Assembly (NCBI RefSeq): GCF_022539505.1
Contig: NC_061509.1
Location: 214,048,254-214,112,253, forward strand
Length of the DNA: 64,000 bases
Direction of reading: 5' to 3'
Source of the DNA: Lolium rigidum
Taxonomy: Eukaryota; Streptophyta; Magnoliopsida; Poales; Poaceae
Within the stretch, counting starts at the first letter, position 1. The number at the start of each line of letters is the position of its first letter. The translations under genes were made by a program, and so were the position numbers. Positions 32,797 through 46,157 of the stretch are shown here, piece after piece. The notes beneath the pieces are model-generated. The model was given only the letters and a program-made list of their open reading frames with translations, searched no databases and was not told the DNA's origin.

Positions 32797-33327
32797 CCAC
32801 CCACAAGACACACATAAGTATGTGCATCAACATTGTAGAGGCTGAGATATGCCATTTCGTGGAAAAAATATGAAGAACACTAACGTACCACCATAGGCAT
32901 CGTAAGGTTGAAGCATCTCCTCCAGCAGTCCAACGTACTAGTAGGGAATATGTGTTGACTAACTCTTGATATTATGTTGGAGTCTTGCAGAGGACAATGC
33001 AATTGATAAGAGTGGGCAGAAACATTGTCCACAACTAAGAGATGATTTTCTTTTGGATGCCCCAGATGAAAAGTTCGCACCTTAACTGGTGTTATTTATA
33101 TATTGGCATGTGATGTATTTGTTTCAAAATTACATATTTGAAACAATTTGAGTTTATCAATATCTAAAACACCAATTTAGTTCATAAATATGTCTTCGGT
33201 ACTATGTAGATTTGCCGTTGTAGGTACTTGCATGTTTTCTATAAACTGGATCATAATTAGCAAAGTTTGACTTGAACAAGATTACAACTTCAATTAATTT
33301 ATAATAGAGGGAGTAGTCAGACAGGCT

Positions 33328-35002
33328 TAAGAGCATCTCCAGTCGCGTCCTCCCAAACCATTCCTCAAACGGCGCCGAATTGAGCGTTTGGGGGACGTGT
33401 TTTGTTCGTGCTGCGTTTGAGGGACGTCGCTCCCCAGCCGCGTCCCCCAAACGCCCACCCCAAATGAATATTAGTGCACGAAAATAAAGGATTTCATTCA
33501 AATTTGATTATATATTACAAAGTTTGAATGAAAACGGCTAGATTTCATCTAAACCCTATTCTACTGACCGCCCAGCGGTGCGTCCGACGACCCTACCCGT
33601 CGTCGCCTCCCCTCCGCCGCAGCTCCTGCTGCGCACGCCGCCTCTCCATGCGTAGGGCGGTGACTAGACGCCGCTGCTCCAGCAGCGCGTCGTCGCCTGC
33701 CCTCCCCTGATGCGCCACCTGGAGGGAGAGCTCGACGTCGCGGCGAATCTGCGCCTCTTCGCGGGCACGGCCGTCGTCCTGGAGCTTCTTCTCCGACTCA
33801 AAGGACTCGACGAGCGCGTGTTGCTGATCCGCCGCCTCGTCCGGGTGCGGCCCGTCATCGTCGAACCACTCAAAGTCATCGTCGTCATCGTCCTCCTCCT
33901 GCTCCGCCTCCTCCTCCTCCGCCTCGTCATCGTCCTCCTCCATTTGCGCCTCCAGTTGTGCCGCCAACGCATCCGCCCGCCCCCCCAGGCCGCCTATGTT
34001 GCCGCCAGCGCCACCTCTCGCTGTTGACGCTCCTCCGTCGCCAGCTGCTGCTGACGCTCCATCGCCTCCCGCTGCCGCCGCTCGATCGCCTCCCGCCGTT
34101 CAGAGTACTGCGCCTACCGCTCCATGCGCTGGCGCTGCCGCTCCGCACACCACCGATCGACCATCTCCTCCGTCCGGCGCCGCCGCGCCTCTTCCGCGGT
34201 GGCGGCGTCGAATGCCCCAATGGTGTCCGCCAGCGCCGCCTCCTCCCACGCCGCATTCTCCTCAGCTGCGGGGTCTCCCGCTGCTGACGCCGCCGCCGCC
34301 TCACGCTGCTGACGCTCCCGCTGCTCTATTGCCTCCAGCCGATGCCGCCGCTTTGCACGCCAAAGCTCCGCTCGGCGCCACCGTGGCTCTTCCTCCGCGA
34401 CGGCGTCGATGCCGAACTGCGAATCAGGTGGTGGTGGAGGAGATGGCAGTGGAGGGAACTGGCCGACGCCGGGTGGTTCATCATTGCGCAGTGGTGTTCA
34501 AGCGACGAGGGTTGTGCTTGTGGTGGAGAAAGGGGTGCCGGCGGCTGTGGTGGCTGCCATTGAGCCGGGGGGGAGAAGCGGCGGGAAGAAAGCGCGGGAA
34601 CGTGCGGTGGCGTGCGAACGCCGACGACGCGTGGAGGCTGCGCAGCACCGACGAGACGTCTCGCCTGCCCCTCCGTCGCCATTAAGGCAAAGCTGCGACG
34701 CTTCGGTCGTATGTCACTGCGCGTGAATAACTTCCGTCGCGAGGTAGGCGACGGTTAGGTCCAAACTTGAATGTGCCGCTGACGCGTCGGTCCCGCTACG
34801 CCTCGCCTCGCTTTTCGTTGTGTCCGGCGTGCCCGGAGCGTTCTATGTGGGGCGGGGACGGGCTCGGAGCGCTGGGCATCGTATCGGGCCGCGCCGGACA
34901 AAAAACGGCTTTGAGGGATGCGATTGGGAATGTTTTGTTGCCCGACGCACCCAAATCCTTTTGGGGGACGGTTTTGGGGACACGCGACTGAAGATGCTCT
35001 AA
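33328..35002. mobile_element. PIF/Harbinger-type DNA transposon, 1669 bp, with TSD TAA
   Basis: Terminal inverted repeats GAGCATCTCCAGTCGCGT (33331) and, reversed from 34999, GAGCATCTTCAGTCGCGT; one mismatch. The 3-bp TSD TAA (33328-33330, 35000-35002) fits the TWA rule of PIF/Harbinger. Subterminal sequence GTTTGGGGGACG is also inverted at the two ends. No DDE transposase or Myb/SANT protein was recognised, so it is non-autonomous. A broken acidic/coiled-coil coding sequence lies inside on the minus strand. Confidence 0.85.
33593..34685 (-). pseudogene. Broken coding sequence inside the Harbinger-type element
   Basis: From ATG 34682 the minus strand encodes a Pro-rich N-terminus. After frame changes come an Arg/Glu-rich long helix (IEQRERQQREAA, FDAATAEEARRRRTEEMVDR, AIERRQREAMERQQQL) with two internal stops, and a last frame (33593-33967) with a strongly acidic block (EEDDDDDDFEWFDDDG) and another helix. 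The continuity of composition over three frames suggests a former single gene carried by the element, not a catalytic transposase. I do not recognise the family. Confidence 0.5.
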
Positions 35003-37017
35003 AACCCACTTATATTTCTCCATTGTAATAGTAGTTGCGAAATGTATAAATATTTCCAAACACCATCCCTCATGTGTATGACATACATGGACTAATTCGC
35101 ACTCTTCTGACGAAGCCGCGGCTGGCTGATTTGGTGTGGCTTTCAACACCGGCCTGTTGAGTCCCTATCCAATCCAAAGGAATCAAAGGATGCTGTTTAC
35201 AAGTGTGGCACAAGCTCTCCAAGTCTTCGAGTGTGTGGTGACCAGTACTAGGCTGCCGTCTCCGTTTTACCTTCTTCACGTTTTCATAGGCCGGTCCCCG
35301 ATGGAATTAACCATGCGTCAAATTGGTACGCTTTCTACTTCTACTTTAGATCACTGTATATGTTCAGGAGTTTGCACTGTCGCACAGTTCAGGGAGACCA
35401 ATCAGAATTCAGAACACTTCTTCAAGTAAAACACGCTGGCGAAGTTATGGTTATCACTAGTACCAATGTTTGAGTGATGTTCTACCTAACCTCATCATCA
35501 CCTATACGTACAACGAGCCACAGGGGACTAGGAGCAAGTACGATAGAGTACAGTCAGCTGGCTATAATAAATAAAATATTATATCTTTGCTTAGTTGAAG
35601 GAATGAAAATAGAAGAGAGAAGGTAAGTGAGCTCTAATGCAAGAGCCAGCTCTAGCACGTGCTCCTAGGCACTTTCTGAGAGTGAAATGTGGATCATATT
35701 TTAATAAATTAGTACATTGTTAAAATTCACTAGTATATGATGGCTACAAATTAACTATAGATGACATAGCAAACCACTACAGCTAGCTGCTGGCTATACT
35801 ATTGTTCTTGCTCTAAAGAAATCTGATGGTGGTGATCTCGTAGTTCATCTAAAGGACGAAAGAGACTCGTTGCGGACGACAGTGGACGTGCCAAAGCTTC
35901 TGAATATTTCACGGTAACCCAAATAGAGTACTTATTATTTCTCGGCCAGAGATTTGGTGCACATAAGTGATCCCTTTTCAGAAAAATAATTAAAAATCAT
36001 ATTTTTAAGTTTTAGAAAAATTTGAAAATAAATCATGATGTCGTAAATTATTGTATCCCATAAAAGTGTAAAATTTCAACTGGAAATAATGTGTATTTTG
36101 GGTTGCACAAAAATAACAAATATGTGGATATGAGTATAATGATTCAAATCTCCAAGAAAATTCAGACTTTGTCATTTTTGTGTAGCTCAGAAAACAAAAC
36201 ATTTGTAATTGAGATTTTATACGTTAGTGGAATACATCATTAGCTACTTTTAGAATTTTGTTACATAATTTTTTGAAATACATAAATATAATTTTCGAAT
36301 TTTTTAATACAACAAGAGCACTGGTGCCCATGATCCAAAATGACTTTTTAACCTCATCCTAGTTTCACAAACTCTCCTTTGCCACATGTCAGACACCACT
36401 AATATGGGGAGACTTGTATAGGATCACTTCATTAGGTGAGATCGTAGGATCAACTCACAAAATTCATTCGTAGAAATTGCAAAAAAAATCTGAAACTTCT
36501 ATACAACATACCTACCAGTTGTATCTACAACTCCAAAAAAAAAATCAGCTCAAAAGTTCCTCTACGGGTAGAGAAATAAAAAATACAAACTTACTCTGAA
36601 TAGTGTTAGCTTTAGGTGAACAGGATTTCACACTGTTCACACCTAAGATTTGCCATTTTTGATTTTCTAAGTGCAGGTTGAATTTGAAGCGGAGATTTTT
36701 AGAGTTTGCATATATAGGACAGATGTTTGTTGTCAATTTTTTGTCCAATATTTGAACATGTTGGTCTGTTCAAACAAATTGATCTCACGGATCGCATGTA
36801 AAGTGAGATCCCATCCAACTTGCCCCCCCCCCCCTTCCCAAATAATATCAGCTTCGATCGGTGATAGATTCATTTTCGAAAGAAAAAAAAAGTTGAGAAT
36901 AAGAATACACAAGCACACCATCACCAAACTGATAACGATTGTTTAATTATGAGTACTTTCTTATATTAAAATAAGGTTTATTTATTTATATCATATGTAA
37001 ACCATCGTATGTGTAAA
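35003..37017. other. Intergenic region, AT-rich
   Basis: No gene supported. 35980-36330 is a strongly AT-rich decayed repeat. 36405-36820 is bounded by weakly inverted GTGAGATC-type motifs and may be an old MITE, unproven. A poly-C tract sits at about 36824-36834. Confidence 0.45.
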
Positions 37018-37934
37018 CTGTTGAAATATTGGGCCCATATGAAGTGTCCCAAATTAGATTTCGGATTTTCCTATCAAACTTAAAGCCCACATAGTGACAG
37101 GGCATGTGAGTTTAAGCCTAAGTTGGTGCAGCTCATTAGGGAATGGCAAGAGGTGGAACGTTTAGTCTCACATGAAAAGTTTGGAGAAATTTAGACCACC
37201 TTATAAGGTGGGTTGTTCCACCACTAGTAAGTGAGTGGGAAGAGGAGTGATACACACACGCTCCTCCTCCTCCTCGCTCGCTCGTCTCGACACGACACGA
37301 CATGCCGCGACTGTGGTGAGTAGATTGCGCCTCGAGCCGAGACTTTCCTTTCTTTTTGCAGTTCAGAAAAACGAACAGAGTCCTCGACGGACACGTCGCA
37401 GTTGGTCGGTTCGAATCACTCCCAGACCGTGGGATATCTGTAACCGACTCGAAACGTGTGTGCGACGTGGACGTGGCTCACGTTGTGTAGGGTTTCCTGA
37501 GCCTATATAATCTCTTGCCCGGCTACCGCAGAAACACATCCAATACTCGAGTTAGGGTTTTCCACGTCTCTCTGCTTGCGTCGTCATCGTAGCCTACTCC
37601 ATCCTGTCCGCCGGCGTGCACCGGCAAACGGGAGAGCAGGTCTCCGAAATCGCTCTCCTTTGCGGTTCTGTACGCGAGAGGACGGATTAGGTTTTTGGAA
37701 AGCACTCTGCGCGATTGGTCAAGCTCTTCACCACAGGTCGTCTTCCGTCCAAGTCGGCCGGTGCTGCCTACCGTCATCTTCAATGTCGTCTACTTCGACG
37801 CGTCGTCAACAACATTGTCATCAACAACGTTACTGCTGCGACTTCATCTGCTACACTCAACTTGCACCTCCACCAGATTGGTACGTGCGACATATCTCGA
37901 TCTGTTTAGCGATGGATGTTTTACTGTTTGCGCT
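37018..37934 (+). repeat. Possible LTR or relic of an older retroelement, split by the solo LTR
   Basis: Starts TGTTGAAATATTGGGCC, an LTR-like terminus, and contains CCTATATAATCTC (37501-37513), a plausible TATA box. It resumes at 40513 after the inserted solo LTR (GCGCT then GCTACTATTC). No matching second LTR or PBS was found, so this is a tentative assignment. Confidence 0.4.
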
Positions 37935-40507
37935 TGTAAGGGTATATTGCCCCTATGTGGTTTTGGTAATTAGTGACAATCCCTATGGACTAATGTTTTC
38001 ATTGAGTTTATATGAAGGAATATTCCATAGGTACTACTTGTAGTCCATGTGTTGGATTCAAGTATGGATGCCATGAAGATAAAGATATACCTTGTTTATT
38101 GGCATCAAGATCATCGATTTGAAGATATATATGGGATATGATCAAGAAAAAAAAATGAAGATGGAGTTCTTATGTGGAACTCAATATTAGCCATGCTATA
38201 CCTTATGTGATAAGCAATGAATGATCAAGATCTTGAGTGCTTGATTCCAAGTGAAAAATTCAAGTTGTGGCTCTAAGACGGTGTCATGATAGTCTCATAA
38301 GTTGAGCTATGATTGACTAAGATTTAGAGCATGCAAACAAATGAAGAATTCTTTATGCACCTCAAGATAGTATGATAGAGCATGAGAAGATACAAGGTTG
38401 ACCAATACAAAGAGTGAAGAATAGATTCAAGTTTGGTCAACACATGAAGCATGAAGAATGTGCCACGAGAAGTCATGTGTTATGGTAAACCGTGTCAATC
38501 ATGCTTTATGAACTAACCCATCATATATGTTCCCTTGCGTTGTCTATGTGCGTTAGGTATATTTTCATGGGCATGCATCAAGAGTGAGATTTCATATAGC
38601 CCATGAGAGGATGACATCAAGTGGTGATCGTTATCAGGGTTGAGTTGGGCAAGTTCAAGTTAAGCATCTCAAGAGGATCATATGCTTGAAGCTTGCAGTC
38701 CATTTGGTGATAATGGACATGTGAAGATGTGCATCAAATGAGATTTCCCATCATGGTGTATGGGGGAGCATTTGTGGGTCTTCACGAAGCAACAATGATC
38801 AAGTAAGGCATTCCGGCTTGAGTGGAGCTTGAAGAGTTATCATCAAGATCAAGCGAGATGTGCAAGGCAAAGGTATGACCTTGCTAGATTTTCCTTTTAC
38901 CGGTCTCAAGGTGGTTGTTGGGAGACCGGATTATAAGATAGATAGCCGCACTATCAAGAGGGGCTTTCGGTTGGGTAACTTGATCACATCGTCTTAGGGA
39001 GCTCAATCCTTTGCATACTTTGCATATCCCTATTGCTTCTTAGTGTTTCTCTGTGAGAGGTTCTTGAGCTTGTTGCTAAGCTTTACAACAAGCCCAAGTT
39101 CATCGAAAACGGAATCTGCATGCATCTTCTATTGCGTTTTCGAGTTTGGACGTCTTCACCGTTTCTTGTTGGGGTTCTATTCGTTGTTATCTTTCCAACA
39201 AAATTGGTTTCATGTCAATCGGGGTCCGGACACAGAAGTTATCACAGTTTTTGTATAACATGTTTTCCTGCAGGCCCGGTTTCTCGCCCGGCGTGACCGG
39301 CCGTCCCACCGGATGGCTCGGTGCAAACCGGCCCCTGGACTGGTGCCAACCAGGCACTATCCAGTAAGTCTTCCAGCTTCGCTCGGTGCTGGTCCGGCCT
39401 ATGGTCCGGTTTGGACCGGCCGGGTCCGACCGGTGGCCCGGTCTGACCGGCCCCTGGACCGGACGGCCCGGCCCCTGGCCCGGTTGACCGGCCTCCTCGA
39501 CTGTGTTGAGCTGAAACTCACCCAACGGTTATATTTCTCCTTATAGTATAAATAGGCCTTCTTCCACCTTGGACTGCATAAGTTCTTCCAGTCTCTCTCC
39601 TCCATTGTTGACTTTGAAGAACTTACCCTATCTCTTGATTCCCCCCATGATTCTTGCTCATTCTTGAGGGATCTAAGAGAGGAGATCTAGATCTACAATC
39701 CCCATCAATCCATCTCTCCTCTAAGTGAGGGGAACTCTTTAGATCTAGATCTTGGAGTCATTTGTTGATTTTCTCTTTGTTCTTCCTCTCTAATCTCATC
39801 CTAGCATTTGTTGCTTTGGTGGGATTTGAGTGTGAAGGATTTGAATACCTCTAGTGTTCTTGCGTTGCATCATTGCATAGTGTTGAGCTCTCCACCACGA
39901 TTAGTTCGAGTGAGAGACCGTGAGTTGTTACTCTTGGAGGGAGACCTCCTAGTTGGCTTCGCGGTTGGTGCTCCGGTGATCTCTTCAAGGAAGATTGTGA
40001 AGAGGCCCGGGCTTCTCCTTCGTGGAGCTTGTGAAGTGGTTGTGGAGCTTGCCATCTCCGGAGTGGAGGAAAAGCTAACCATAAGGAAAGGGCCATTATC
40101 CTTCGTGGGTGTGGCTCGGAGAATAGGGTGAGCCTTCGTGGCGTTGGGAAATTCTTCGTGGGACCTCCACTCCTCCAAACGTGACGTACCTTCTTGCAAA
40201 GGAAGGGAACACGGGAATACATCCTCGTCTCCGCGTGCCTCGGTTATTTCTATACCCGAGCTTACTTTCCTTGTGATAGCCATCGTGCTTAAAATACATA
40301 TATCTTGCTATCACTTGTGCTTCATATATCTTGTGCCTATCTTGCTTAGCTCTAGTTGTTATTGTTGCACTTAGTTGAGCCTAGCATATTTAGGAGTTGT
40401 GCTTGTAAACTAAACGTTAGTTTAATTCCGCATTCTTACAAGCCAAATCCGCAAGAGTTTTTAAACGCCTATTCACCCCCCCCTCTAGGCGACATCTCGT
40501 CCTTTTA
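37935..40507 (+). mobile_element. Solo LTR (2573 bp) with TSD GCGCT
   Basis: Begins TGTAAGGGTATATTGCCCC and ends CTCGTCCTTTTA, a decayed CA end. It is flanked on both sides by GCGCT (37930-37934, 40508-40512); removing it restores continuous sequence. There is no internal coding region. It includes a GC-rich CCGG-repeat stretch (39270-39500), a TATA-like ATAGTATAAATAGGCC (39543-39558) and the CACCCCCCCTCT motif near its end that also occurs near the end of the LTR of element B. A product of LTR-LTR recombination. Confidence 0.85.
39270..39500. repeat. CCGGCCC/GGCCCGG low-complexity segment in the solo LTR
   Basis: At least ten variants of GACCGG, CCGGCCC and GGCCCGGT within 230 bases, giving a GC-rich island inside an otherwise moderate LTR. 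Short ORFs here are composition artefacts. Confidence 0.65.
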
Positions 40508-40512
40508 GCGCT

Positions 40513-42330
40513 GCTACTATTCATGTTGATTAATGCATCTAGTATGTTTGAGTTTCACATGTTAGTAGTTACTGTCGTCATGTTTAATATTATGTGCCTA
40601 ATTATCCAACATAAACCTCGTTATTCTATATTCTGTTTGTCCTGTATATGACATGATATAAGCATGCCCTCCATGAACAAACATGACTAGTTCAAAGTTT
40701 TCGATCCAACTACTGTCTGTGTTCCTTTCCAAAAGGCGGCTTCTTAGGTCCAAACAATATCAACACCGACAATATGAAATCAATATCAGTTAATCTGCAT
40801 GAAATATATTGGTATATTCTATATACTGATATGGTCTCGTCATTTTTTTTTCTAAACTTGGTCAAGCATAGAACAATTTTACTTTTGAAAACTTGGATAT
40901 GTTGAAGTTAAACTGATATATGAAACTCGGTGCCCGCTATTCCTAAAGCTTGGTGTATGCAGTGAACAACGTTCATTCATCGTTGGCCATTATCTGAATC
41001 TTCTACTTTCTTTGGGTGAAGGAAGAGAAAGTTTCTAGAGAATTCCTGAAGTTATGATTGGAAATGTGGCAAAAGAATGCTGAAGTCAATAATTTATGTG
41101 GAAAAGCTACCCTTTTGCACTCTTTTTTCTCCTCTTTTTTACGCATATACAATGACAGCCGACGCCGACGGATGACCGACATATCCTACTTTAATTGCAA
41201 TGAAATCCTCGCGCATGGGACAAGGACGATCTGAAACATTTGTTGTTTAGCTCGCTTTTGCACAACACTTAGCTTTGGTGCAGCCGTGCACAAAAGAGGG
41301 TCTTATAATTATGTATTTCCCATAATGCTGGTGTCTAAACTCACCGGAAAATTATCATGCCAACTGCGGGGCGTTTCCGCACGCGCGCGGAGGAGAACGA
41401 CGGGGACGGGAACGTACTAGAAGCTTGTGCTCATTGGAACGCCATGTTAGACGCGAACTCGCGATTTGTGAACGCCAACTACTGTTACAATGGCTGATTG
41501 TTTTGGTCACTTGCTAGCTTGTTCCGTCAGGCTTTCGGGAGACCGACTCTTCATCAACGTACAGTACTACTGTCTGTCTGCGAGGAACTATCTAGTTCAG
41601 TTTGCAGTCCGTTTCACATTTTCTCTGAATGAAAGTTTGCAGTCCGTTTCACTTAGTTAGAGTACGTAGCTTCGCCCTTCTTCTTTTGCAAGAAATTGTA
41701 TCATGGCATACCTTAACTGCCAAAACTTCCGTCTCTTTGTAGTCTGATCAGCTACTACCTACGCGCACCTTTTGTTTGATTCTGAATTTATTATTAGAAT
41801 ACCCATGGATATGCATGATCGTTCGGCTAGCTCTAATCGGTTTTGAACTCACAAGTCATGGAGGCCGACTGCACCTAGGATGTAGGTTACCATTTCCTAC
41901 TAAGAACAGTCAGATATGAGTATTTTTCAATAGAGTTAACTAGTCCAATGCGAGGACCTGCATCTCGATGACTCAATCGGTTCGGTGCATCTGGAGATTC
42001 CAAAGGTAGCCGAGCTGCCGAACCAGAGTCTCAGTTTTCAACTCGAACTGGGGGCATGGATTATCTACTCTTGCTTCTGGAATTGCATTTTTTTTTTCCT
42101 TTTTCTTGGGGTTCTCTTTTTGTTTAGTCCTTTAACTCTGACTATGCGTAGAGGGCCACGAGTTAACTTCACTGAACTGTCGTGTGAACATATCTTTGAA
42201 AGGTTCAATTGGAAATGTGCTACATGTCTTTTCTCGAGTCGATATTTAGTCCTTTACATGGCAGCTTCTCCTGTAGTTACTAGGCATCTACCCATTTGGC
42301 CATTTCCCCATTTTGTCCACAGAATTTACC
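40513..42330. other. Intergenic region with relic sequence, no gene recognised
   Basis: The first part continues the relic split by the solo LTR. The rest has no convincing ORF. A 184-codon ORF at 41985-42539 overlaps the first unit of the tandem array; it has a hydrophobic stretch near residues 27-50 but no recognised domain, and its second half is only array sequence. Confidence 0.45.
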
Positions 42331-43109
42331 CTCTAATGGAGGTCCTTTGGCACGGCTCAATTTTCAATAATATCATAGTTGCTCGCTTGCCCAGGAATTA
42401 TCGACTCGAAATGGTGATCTTTGAATTTGATGCCAATTTTGTTTCCTTTGGATCGAAAGATCCACCAATAGAGCTGGATGTTTTAGGTCCTGAAGTAGTG
42501 TCTTCTGGTTGCCTCAACTGGTCAGCTTTTAGTCGTTAACTTAAAGCCCACATGTTTGACCCTTAACTTCCAACGGCAAAACTTGTATGGCCGGTGGACT
42601 GGCGGCAGTTTCACATATTTAGCAATCCAGTCAACAATTCTCTTCTTGGGGGAAATAAGCTTTTAAAATTATAAACCATGAGGTTAAACTTGAGAAAATA
42701 AAGCCAAAAGAAAATGGTAAGGATGATAATTTGTAGAATACTAGGTTTATTAAAAGAACTTGGGAAAGTTATAACTGTTTTTATGTTTGAAGTATAAACA
42801 AGACATAGAATGATGAACCCTGGTCCACCCTTTCGTACTTGCAGTCTTCTTTTCCTTTGCTTCACCTCTTAATTCACTCGATGTTTTACTCTTATTTAGT
42901 TCCAATTGCAAAGAACACTATATAAGTGAGATATATGTGTAGGTGTTTACAGTCGATTAATTCCTCGAGATTTATGCTCGTTGTGGTAGATGAAAAGGTA
43001 GCACTCTCTCCTCCTTTTATCTGAATCTCAAAGCAAAATGGACACTGACGGTATAAGTACAAACGTATTTTTGGTGAGATATATATAGCTTTAGAGAACA
43101 CATTTCCGG

Positions 43110-43245
43110 TGTAACTCCATGGAATTCACACCTTATGAAACTCCTTTGGCATGGAAAGTACAAAAGTATTTCCGGTGAGATATATAGCTTGAGAGAACAT
43201 ATTTCTCCATATAGTCCATGGAATTCACACCTTATGAAACTCCTT
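43110..43245 (+). repeat. Internal 92-bp duplication within array unit 2
   Basis: CCATGGAATTCACACCTTATGAAACTCC occurs in two successive copies, about 92 bases apart, with the intervening GTACAAA(C/A)GTATTT repeated too. This accounts for the extra length of that unit. Only the first 20 or fewer bases are needed as anchor: CCATGGAATTCACACC. Confidence 0.7.
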
Positions 43246-45669
43246 TGGCACGACTTAATTTTCAATAATATCATAGTTTATTGATGATGAATTATATGCA
43301 TGTATAATTAATTAGCACTAAAAATTTGATGCTAATATTGTTTTATTTGGATCAAAAGATCGACCAATAGAGCTGGATGTTTTTGGTCCGGAAGAATTAT
43401 CATTTGATAACCTCTACCACTATTACCCCGGTCTGCTTTTAGTCGTAAACTTAAAGCCGACAAGTTTGACCCTTAATTTCGAACACTAAAGCTCGTATGG
43501 CCGGTGAAGTGGGACATTTAACATATTTAGCAATCCAGTCAACAATTCTCATTTTTGAAAAAATAAAACCTTCAAATTATAACCATAAGGTAAAAATCAA
43601 AAAATAAAGGCAAAACAAACGAAAAGGATGATAATTTATAGAAAGCTAGATTTTTTTTCAAAAAAAAGAACCTTGTTAGGCTATAAGTGTTCTAAATTTT
43701 GAAGTACAAAAAGACATAAAATGATGAATAGGGAGTCCTAGAGAACTCACAAATATTTAACAAAAATCATGAAAAACACCATATTACCTGATATCTTAAG
43801 AATGTACTTAAACTATTTGTGAGTATTCTTGTGTACTTTCTTTTTTTGCTAAGATAGTTCTAATTTTGTTTTAAATTTAGAAATCCTTGATTTTTTTGTT
43901 TTTGTTTTATACTTTACTTGGAGATATGTCCTCATTTTACTTTAGTGAGGCCTGGCACATGAAAAGAAAACTTGTGTGTTCCAATGAATACGATGATACA
44001 AAATAAATTATACATTTAAAGTGAATCGATGAACCATGGTCCTTCCCTTTCGTACTTGCAACTCTTATTTTACTTTACTCTATTTACTTTGTTTCACTTG
44101 TTAATTCACTTGATGTTTTACTCTTATTTAGTTCCAAGTGCAAAGAACACTATATAAATGAGATATATAGCTTTACATAATATTTTCTCCATTTAGTCCA
44201 CAGAATTCACGCCTTATGAAACTCCTTTGGCACAACCTAATTATCAATTATATCATAGTTTCTTGCCAATGAATTATACAAACTCAAAATTAACTACCGC
44301 TAAAAACGAAATGTTGATCTTTGAATTTAATGCCAATATTGTTTCCTATGGATCGGAAGGTCCACAAATAGTGTTATATGTTTTAGGTCAGGAAGAAGTA
44401 CCTTTTGGTTGCCTCAACTATTACCCTGGTCTGGTTTTAGTCCAAAACCGAATGTCAGACATGTTTGGCCCTTAACTTTCAACACCAACATTTATATGCA
44501 CGGTGAAATGGTGGCAGATTCACATATTTAGCGATACATTCAACAATTTTCTTTTTTCATAAAAAATAAAATAATAAACCATGAGGTTAAATATGAAAAA
44601 AACTAAAACAAAATGGTAAGGATGATAATTTATAGAAAACTAGATTTTCGTAAGGAACCTTGGAAAGTAATAACTGTTTTTAAGTTTGAAGTATAAAAGT
44701 ACATAAAATGATAAATTGGGAGTCCAAGAGAACTCACAAATATCTTACAAAAAATCATGAAAATAACCATATTGCCCAGATATTTTATGAATGTACTGAA
44801 ATTATTTGTGAGGATTCTCGACTTTATTGTTTTTGCTAAGATAGTTCTAATTTAATTTTGAAGTTATAAATCCTTGATTTTTATATTTTATTTCATACTT
44901 TATTTTTAAGATATGTTCTCCCTTTTTACTTTAGTGAGGCCTTGCACTCGAAAATTAAAGTAGTGTGTTCCAATGAGCATGGTGGCATGAAATAAAACAT
45001 AGATTTAAAGTGAAACGATGAACCCTAGTCCTTCCCTTTCATACTTGCAACTCTCTTTTTTTCTTATTGTGTTTACTTTGCTTAACTTGTTATTTTTTCA
45101 CTTGATATTTTACTCTTATTCAGTTCCAAGTGCATAGAACACTATATAAGTGAGATATAGCTTGAGTGAACATATTTCTCCATTTGGTCCACATAATTCA
45201 CACTCTTATGAAAATCCTTTGGCACCGCCCAATTTTCATAACTGGTACTATAATTTACTGGCACTGAAAACAAAATGTTGATCTTTGAATTTGATGGATA
45301 TATGTTTTTGGTCAGGAAGAAGTATCTTTTGGTTGACTCAACTACTACCTTCAAAATATTCCTTACAAATAGAGATATATGTTTTTGGTAAGAGTGATAT
45401 GATCCACAAATATAGATATATGTCTCACCGTACATGTATTCTAACAGGTCTGAAAATTACCCTGGTTTGCTTTTAGTCCTGAAAATCGACATGTTTGACC
45501 GTTAACTTCCAAGACAAAACTTGTATGGCCAGTGAAGTGGCGGAAGTTAGAAATATTGAATGATCCAGTTGACATTTTTTTGTGAAAAGGGAACTTTTAA
45601 AATTATAACCCATACGGTAAAACTTGAGGATTAATGCCAACACAAAATGGGAAGAAATTTATAGGAAAC

Positions 45670-46157
45670 TAGAAAAAATTAATAAAGCGGAACCGGCCTT
45701 GGATTGCGCTCGATCAAATGCTACCAGGCAAGCTAGGTTGACGAGCAATGCTGGTGCAAGAGTTGTCCAAACTGACCATGATGCCATCGAAAAAGATGAT
45801 CCTAGATGAGCTTAAGATGAGAGGAAGTTTGGCTACCACGACCGTTGCCCTGGGAAAAATTGGTTTGGTGTGCTGGTAAGTGAGGCTCAAAAGCTAATGT
45901 TGCCTTATATGCAAGATTATGTTCTTGCAACCCTGGGCTTGCATGCTGCTGTGTAGGGTGTGTGGTTTGTAGGTAAATCCTCTCTCCTAAAACGTTAGCT
46001 CCCGAGTGGCGCTAGAGGCTAGATCGCGGTTAGTTTACTTTTGCTATTAGCATTTGGATGACTTAAGACTTTCCGTTCTTGGTCCATTATCAGTTAATGG
46101 TAGTGGAGCTCGGCCCTGCCACCTGGGAGCTACATGAAAAAAAGAGGAGGAAATGCA
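45670..46157. other. About 490-bp segment inserted in the last array unit
   Basis: Array sequence stops after TTTATAGGAAACTAG (about 45670) and resumes with TTTTAGGTTTGAAGTACAAA (46164). The segment between has higher GC content and no match elsewhere in the window. Termini and TSD were not resolved, so the mechanism is unknown. Confidence 0.5.

Noticed and set aside
33664..34726. Arg-rich and Ala/Pro-rich ORFs on both strands
   Set aside because: Shadow frames of the broken helical and acidic coding sequence in the Harbinger-type element.
36405..36820. Possible MITE with GTGAGATC-type ends
   Set aside because: Ends only weakly complementary and no TSD; left as unassigned repeat.
41985..42539. 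184-codon ORF as a host gene
   Set aside because: Second half is array sequence shared with decayed units; no domain, no intron or promoter evidence.
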